DNA of 64,000 nt from Microbispora rosea (GTDB lineage Bacteria > Actinomycetota > Actinomycetes > Streptosporangiales > Streptosporangiaceae): assembly GCF_900156315.1 (NCBI RefSeq), contig NZ_FTNI01000006.1, forward strand, positions 186,001 through 250,000, given 5' to 3'. Positions 60,423 through 64,000 of the stretch are shown here, one piece after another. Numbering within the stretch: position 1 is the first letter of the stretch; the number at the start of each line of letters is the position of its first letter. Made by a program: the position numbers and the translations under genes. The notes below the pieces were generated by a model. It saw only the letters and a program-made list of their open reading frames with translations. It ran no database searches and was not told where the DNA came from.

Positions 60423-60551
60423 CCCTTCCCTGAAGATCTACAGGTTCTAAGCATTGCTCTCCTGGACTTGCACGTCGGTCCGCGTGCGATCACTTCCTCA
60501 AGTCCTGTGTTTGCCTGGGCCGCATCGAGTGCCTGTACGTAGACTGACGGC

Positions 60552-60896
60552 ATGAGCGCGCAACCGCAGGAGTTCACCCCCGAAGGTCCTCTTCCGGAGA
60601 AGAATCTGCGTGCCATCCGTAGAGCGTTGGTCGTGCCCCAGGACCGAGAGGGGTTCGACGCAGGTCTTGACGTCGTCCTGGCTGAGGTCCGCGCCAGTTT
60701 GGACCTCGGTCGGTTGAGCGAGTTCATCCACACCTGGTGGCTGATCGCGTGCGACTCCGTCAAAGATCCGCAGGGCCGCAGAGACGTCTACGAGCGGGCT
60801 GCCCACGTCCAGGAACTGGCCGACGCCGGCCAACCGATTCCTCGGGGCGGCAAGACGTGGCGCCAACTGCTGGCGGAGCGCGGGGTCGAGCGGTAG
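60552..60896 (+). CDS. DUF6247-type antitoxin
   Basis: 114 residues, helical: EKNLRAIRRALVVPQDREGF, FDAGLDVVLAEVRASLDLGR, LSEFIHTWWLIACDSVKDPQ, with a charged C-terminus. Proteins of this type precede RelE/ParE-like toxins in actinobacteria (recalled). ATG 60552 lies 6 nt after TAGACT (60540-60545): leaderless. Its stop abuts the toxin start with no gap, so the pair is translated together. Confidence 0.62.
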   Translation: MSAQPQEFTPEGPLPEKNLRAIRRALVVPQDREGFDAGLDVVLAEVRASLDLGRLSEFIHTWWLIACDSVKDPQGRRDVYERAAHVQELADAGQPIPRGGKTWRQLLAERGVER

Positions 60897-61145
60897 GTGT
60901 ACTCGATTGTCGAACCCGATCCTGTCGCTCAAGAACAGATCGCGGCCCTGCCGGACGATGCCTTGCGGTATCTGGCCGGGGTACTGGACCTGATTGAGCT
61001 TGAGCCCTGGGCCGGTGGACCGCAGTCGCCAAGCAAGCCCGACGGCAACATGCGGGTCATGCCGTTTGGGGAGCGTGGGCTGGTGACCTATTTCGCATTG
61101 GAGCCCCAGCGCGAGGTGTACATCGTTCGTGTGCAGTGGATCTAA
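60897..61145 (+). CDS. RelE/ParE-superfamily toxin
   Basis: 82 residues. VEPDPVAQEQIAALPDDALR, LAGVLDLIELEPWAGGPQSP, MRVMPFGERGLVTYFALEPQ and VYIVRVQWI fit the helix-helix-sheet fold of RelE/ParE toxins. Family members cut mRNA at the ribosome or inhibit gyrase; which one applies is not visible. GTG 60897 directly follows the antitoxin TAG. Probably a stabilisation module that outlived its element. Confidence 0.65.
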   Translation: MYSIVEPDPVAQEQIAALPDDALRYLAGVLDLIELEPWAGGPQSPSKPDGNMRVMPFGERGLVTYFALEPQREVYIVRVQWI

Positions 61146-61300
61146 CCGTCCGGCTGCTCTCAGGCATGGCCGCACTGGGTGACTATCTGGGTGACAATCG
61201 CCGTGGACGAGCCTGGATGGCGGTGGACAACGGTGAACTGTACGCCCAGGTCGGCGCGGGTGCCGCTGGTCCCGCCCTTTCCTGGGTTGACTTACAAAGG

Positions 61301-61335
61301 GAGGGGTCACTGGTTCGAACCCAGTACCGCCCACC
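61301..61335 (+). repeat. Attachment-site core, copy 2
   Basis: Exact 35-base copy of 59563-59597; the anticodon-loop text CTTACAA is also kept upstream (61291-61297) with a changed spacer. It lies 80 bp from the 3' end of the integrase remnant, the position expected for attP/attL. Downstream, CGTGCCAT occurs twice 11 bp apart (61374 and 61385), possible integrase arm sites; one copy (ACGTGCCAT) also follows copy 1 at 59647. Confidence 0.82.
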
Positions 61336-61343
61336 TGCGAAAA

Positions 61344-61374
61344 GAGCCCCGTCTCCCTCAGGAAAACGGGGCTC
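61344..61374 (+). terminator. Hairpin after att copy 2
   Basis: GAGCCCCGT (61344-61352) pairs with ACGGGGCTC (61366-61374). It corresponds to the tRNA terminator after copy 1 and could serve the toxin gene or the convergent integrase. Confidence 0.65.
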
Positions 61375-61414
61375 GTGCCATTGACGTGCCATCAGCGAAC
61401 GTAATCGATCTTGT

Positions 61415-62268
61415 TCAGTGACCACTCGCCTCGGTCGGTAGGACCTGTGCGATCTTGCCGTTCATGACATCGGCGATCTTGTGGTCCGCCTCAGCCGTGC
61501 GGTGCTGGTAGATCATCGCGACGCGCACGTTGTCATGGCCCATGCGGGCCATCAGGTCGCGGAGGGAAGCGGCACTGGCCGCGATCGTGTTCCCGGTGTG
61601 GCGAAGATCGTGAAAGTGGAGCCCGGGAACACCGAGCTTGCGGGTCGTCTCGCTCCACTTGGCGGCCCCCCGGAAGTTGCTGCGCCGCAGGATGCCGCCG
61701 TTCGCACCGGCGAAGACGAGCGCGGTCGGTTCCCACTCGGTGAACTGGTCGAGGTGCTGTCGCAGCGCCGGAATGATCGCCTCTGGGATCGCCACCGTCC
61801 GCAGACCGGCACGGGACTTGGGCGGCCCGGCGAGGAGTTCGCCCGTGTCCGACTCGACGTGCTGTTGCCGAACGCTGACGGTCCCGGCGTTCAGGTCCGG
61901 GTCCATCCGCCGCAGCGCCCGCGACCTCGCCCCACCGCAGGCTTGCGAGGGTGGCGAGCAGGATCAACGCGCGCAGCCGTACCGGCACCAGGTCGGCGAG
62001 CTGGAAGACCTGGGCCACCGTGAGGACCGGCCGCTCTTCCGACTTCTCCTCGCCGGCACCCCGAATGCGGCAGGGGTTGCGCGGGATGAGCTGGTCGTCC
62101 GTCGCGGTCATGAGCACGGCCCGCAGGAACCGGTACGCCTTCGCGATCTCCGTTGCCCCGATGCCGCTGCTCGCCAGGGTCGCGCGCCACTCGCGGACCA
62201 TTTCCGTATTGATCTTCCCGAGGGGGACGCTGCCGAAATACGGAGCGACGTGCCGCCGGAGAAGCGCC
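61415..62268 (-). pseudogene. int: Tyrosine integrase, truncated and frameshifted
   Basis: The core-binding part (LLRRHVAPYFGSVPLGKINT, EMVREWRATLASSGIGATEI) and start of the catalytic domain (ALILLATLASLRWGEVA) are in one frame; the rest (HFHDLRHTGNTIAASAA with the HxxR pair, VAMIYQHRT with the Tyr) is in another. A single extra G in GTCGCGGGCGCTG near 61919 accounts for the shift: without it EVAALRRMDPDL reads through. The N-terminal arm-binding domain is missing and the frame runs back into a Rep remnant. All catalytic residues survive, so the break is recent. Confidence 0.8.
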
Positions 62269-62582
62269 TGGAGCTGGTTCATGTGGTTGCGCCAGCGCTG
62301 TCGTCCGTGGACCGAGCGGAGCAGCCGCACGCCGACCGGGGCCAAGTCGGGATCACCGGGCTTGACCGGTCGCCAGATGTAGCGGTGGGGATCGACCGCT
62401 CGTCAGGCAGGCCAAGGGCTTCCAGGACCCAGGTACGCCGGTCCTGCTTGTGCTCGGTCAGCGTCTTGTTCGACCACTTCCGGGAGACGAGCACGCGGCG
62501 GCCCGCGTAGCCGAGGTGATCGGGCGTGTGCGCGAGCTGGCTCGCTTTCGCGGAGCTGTCTTCGAAGATCCCGAGTCCGGAT
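62269..62582 (-). pseudogene. C-terminal remnant of an AICE-type replication initiator
   Basis: FEDSSAKASQLAHTPDHLGY, AGRRVLVSRKWSNKTLTEHK and the later DPHRYIWRPVKPGDPDLAPV are the C-terminal text of actinomycete Rep (RepSA-like) proteins, by recall. A frameshift lies near 62395-62401 (LPDERS in one frame, DPHRYIW in the next). Upstream the frame stops within 10 nt of the sigJ promoter, and downstream it fuses to the integrase core at about 62265, so two deletions bound it. Confidence 0.65.
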
Positions 62583-62623
62583 AGCTACGCTGGATGCGCA
62601 AGCTGGGGGAGGTTGCGATTTGT

Positions 62624-63514
62624 ATGGGTGACGGGCACGGGCCCGGACGGTCTGAGCAGGAGGACCCGCTCGGAGCCGAATGGGAGAGGCACCGGCCCGC
62701 GGTTTTCGGTGTGGCCTACCGGCTGCTGGGGAGTGTGGCCGATGCCGAGGATGTGACCCAGGACGTGTGGCTGCGGGCCACCGGAGCGGATCTGCGAGAC
62801 ATCGGTGATCTGCAGGCCTGGCTGGTGACGGTGGCCGCGCGGCGGTCGTACGACATCCTCAAGAGTGCCCGTTTCCGCCGGGAGACCTATGTCGGGCCGT
62901 GGCTGCCGGAGCCGCTGCTGACAGGGCCGGACGCGTCGCAGCCGGTTCTCGTCGACGAGTCCATCAGTTCGGCGATGCTGCTGATCATGGAAGAGCTGAG
63001 CCCCCCGGAACGGGTGGCCTTCGTCCTGCACGATGTCTTCGGCCTTGAGTTCGCCCGGATCGCCGAAGTGCTGGACGTCTCCGGGCCCGGTGCCCGGCAG
63101 CTCGCCTCGCGGGCACGACGGCGGGTGGCCAAGGCGAAGCAGTCCACGCCGCAGGCGTCGGAGGCGGAGCGCGAACGCGTCCTCACGGTCTTCCGCGCCG
63201 CCTACGAGGCCGGGGACCTGGCCGGCCTGGTCAGGCTGCTGCACCCGGACGCCGTATACGTCACCGATGGCGGCGGCAAGGTTTCCGCGGCACGCAAGCT
63301 CATCCACGGCGGTGAGCGCATCGCCGAGGTGATGGTGCGTGTGGGGCGCCAGTGGCACCTGGACCGCATCGACGTCGTCGAGGTCGGCGGCGAGCTCGCC
63401 CTCGTGTTCCACCGGGAGGGCCGGGTCTACTCCGTCGACACGGTCCAGATCGCAGACGGTCTGATCACCGCGTACCGCAGGGTTATCAATCCCGACAAAC
63501 TCGTGCGCGTCTGA
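62624..63514 (+). CDS. sigJ: ECF41-group RNA polymerase sigma factor (SigJ type)
   Basis: 296 residues. Region 2 (FGVAYRLLGSVADAEDVTQD, VWLRATG) and region 4 (ELSPPERVAFVLHDVFGLEF, IAEVLDVSGPGARQLASRAR) are joined by the ECF41 linker motif WLPEPLL. The C-terminal SnoaL-like domain ends in NPDKLVRV, the NPDKL motif that tunes ECF41 activity. No anti-sigma factor is needed in this group. ATG 62624 has GGGGGAGG 11 nt upstream; TACGCT at 62586 is a possible -10. An ECF41 promoter and an oxidoreductase gene follow, the standard genomic context. Confidence 0.92.
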   Translation: MGDGHGPGRSEQEDPLGAEWERHRPAVFGVAYRLLGSVADAEDVTQDVWLRATGADLRDIGDLQAWLVTVAARRSYDILKSARFRRETYVGPWLPEPLLTGPDASQPVLVDESISSAMLLIMEELSPPERVAFVLHDVFGLEFARIAEVLDVSGPGARQLASRARRRVAKAKQSTPQASEAERERVLTVFRAAYEAGDLAGLVRLLHPDAVYVTDGGGKVSAARKLIHGGERIAEVMVRVGRQWHLDRIDVVEVGGELALVFHREGRVYSVDTVQIADGLITAYRRVINPDKLVRV

Positions 63515-63516
63515 GC

Positions 63517-63543
63517 TGTCACACCCGGAGGGGCTACCTCGTC
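63517..63543 (+). promoter_or_regulatory. ECF41-type promoter (TGTCACA-N16-CGTC)
   Basis: TGTCACA (63517-63523), exactly 16 bases, then CGTC (63540-63543). This is the published ECF41 promoter consensus without a mismatch. It starts 3 nt after the sigJ stop and points at the oxidoreductase gene at 63713. Confidence 0.85.
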
Positions 63544-63712
63544 TCCCTGATGAGAACGCAAAACGGGCGACGAAGGAATACACGACAGCAGGTGGGTCGA
63601 TCCTGCAGAACGGCATACATCCACCTGCTGCGTCACCCCGATGACGAGCCGCTGTGAGTCCTGCGTGTGAACAGGCTGTGCGCTCGAGTCGCCCCTCCCA
63701 GTAAGGACCTGT

Positions 63713-64000
63713 ATGCAAGCCATCACTGTGCGAGACCGTAACGCCGGTCTTGCCGGGATGTCCCTGACGGACATGCCCTACCCCCATGCGGCCGAGAACG
63801 ACGTCATCGTGCGGGTGCACGCCGCCGGCTTCACCCCTGGCGAGCTGGACTGGCCCGCCACGTGGACCGATCGCGCCGGCCGCGACAGGACGCCGAGCGT
63901 GCCCGGGCACGAGCTGTCCGGTGTCGTCGTAGAGCTGGGGTACGGCACCACCGGCCTGAGCGTCGGACAGCGGGTGTTCGGCCTGGCCGACTGGACCCGC
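63713..64000 (+). CDS. Zinc/NADPH-type alcohol dehydrogenase-like oxidoreductase (partial)
   Basis: The first 96 residues of a medium-chain dehydrogenase/reductase: a GroES-like domain with NDVIVRVHAAGFTPGELDWP, VPGHELSGVVVELGYGTTGL and GQRVFGLADW. The zinc-binding Cys of classical alcohol dehydrogenases is not seen, so it is nearer the NADPH:quinone reductase group. AAGGAC lies 5 nt before ATG 63713. It lies downstream of an ECF41 promoter and is the likely SigJ target. The gene runs off the window. Confidence 0.83.
   Translation, partial: MQAITVRDRNAGLAGMSLTDMPYPHAAENDVIVRVHAAGFTPGELDWPATWTDRAGRDRTPSVPGHELSGVVVELGYGTTGLSVGQRVFGLADWTR

Larger units (their letters stand above)
59599..62585. 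mobile_element. Decayed tRNA-Val-integrated element (AICE-like remnants, probably two in tandem)
   Basis: Part 1 (59599-61300) lies between two copies of the tRNA 3' end and carries an antitoxin-like fragment, a deleted IS256 transposase and a toxin-antitoxin pair but no integrase. Part 2 begins at the second copy and has a frameshifted integrase reading toward it, joined to the tail of a Rep protein: the order att-int-rep of actinomycete integrative and conjugative elements. Excisionase, the integrase N-terminus and most of rep are gone, and no third att copy is seen before 64 kb. It can no longer move. Confidence 0.72.

Noticed and set aside
60498-61334. Minus-strand frame beginning GGTGFEPVTPPF
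   Set aside because: This text is the well-known false peptide from reading a tRNA T-arm backwards; the start lies in att copy 2.
61136-61384. Plus-strand frame after the toxin that runs through att copy 2
   Set aside because: Overlaps the toxin end, crosses the att core and terminator hairpin, and has no family match or ribosome site.
61183-61425. Minus-strand frame containing YWVRTSDPSL
   Set aside because: Another false peptide generated by tRNA 3' sequence; no gene features.
61415-61906. Intact 163-residue phage integrase
   Set aside because: It is only the catalytic half; the core-binding half continues in another frame across an extra G, so it is annotated as a pseudogene.
63550-63657. 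36-codon frame downstream of the ECF41 promoter
   Set aside because: No ribosome site and no recognisable sequence; probably leader of the oxidoreductase mRNA.

Overview
The window is 64 kb of a high-GC, Gram-positive actinomycete chromosome. The signs are GTG/TTG starts, actinobacteria-only families (FasR, DUF3145, DUF3052, DUF5998, DUF1918, DUF3817) and many TANNNT boxes placed for leaderless mRNAs. A Streptosporangiales-type organism is my inference; nothing in the sequence fixes the genus.

Layout. 1-5 kb: a yaaA gene, a second and shorter homodimeric pyruvate dehydrogenase E1 gene, and a divergent GntR regulator with a shared palindromic operator. 5-17 kb: a split topoisomerase IV pair (parE at 5.9 kb, parC at 14-16.6 kb) with two beta-carbonic anhydrases, an SPFH protein, small membrane proteins and a GlxA/AraC regulator between them. 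17-30 kb: a RecQ helicase fused to a phosphoribosyltransferase-like domain, a PfkB kinase, a GNAT plus acyl-CoA-synthetase fusion, a DUF5998/alkaline phosphatase pair, a MarR/MFS pair and a rhodanese. 30-35 kb: a tightly coupled operon of cytosolic subtilisin, sigma-70 factor, small beta-sandwich protein and TPR-CHAT caspase-like protease. 35-44 kb: the type II fatty acid synthesis operon fabD-fabH-acpP-fabF-accD6 with its regulator FasR upstream. 45-47.5 kb: a DUF350 / glutathionylspermidine-synthase-like / DUF1190-like cassette resembling E. coli yjfLMC. 47.6-53 kb: a HhH-PHP protein, two WYL regulators, a VOC protein and a membrane-anchored trypsin-like protease. 53-59.5 kb: the main aceE, then DUF1918, yjbQ, DUF3052, ahpE, a zinc-ribbon protein and a ROK kinase. 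The aceE-FasR-fab-accD6 and DUF3052-ahpE neighbourhood matches the order known around Rv2238c-Rv2247 of Mycobacterium tuberculosis.

59.5-62.6 kb is a decayed integrative element at a tRNA-Val(TAC) gene. A 35-bp copy of the tRNA 3' end recurs 1.7 kb downstream. The interval holds a toxin-antitoxin pair, an internally deleted IS256-type transposase and an antitoxin-like fragment. Beyond the second copy lie a frameshifted tyrosine integrase and the tail of a Rep protein. The window closes with an ECF41 (SigJ) sigma factor, an exact match to the ECF41 promoter consensus, and the start of an oxidoreductase gene.

A recurring feature is short tandem repeats. Inside genes the units are 12, 15 or 18 bp and keep the frame; between genes they are 11, 13, 16, 17 or 38 bp and often begin at a stop codon. 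The best candidate for an under-described system is the subtilisin/sigma/beta-sandwich/CHAT operon, followed by the DUF350/ATP-grasp/DUF1190-like cassette.
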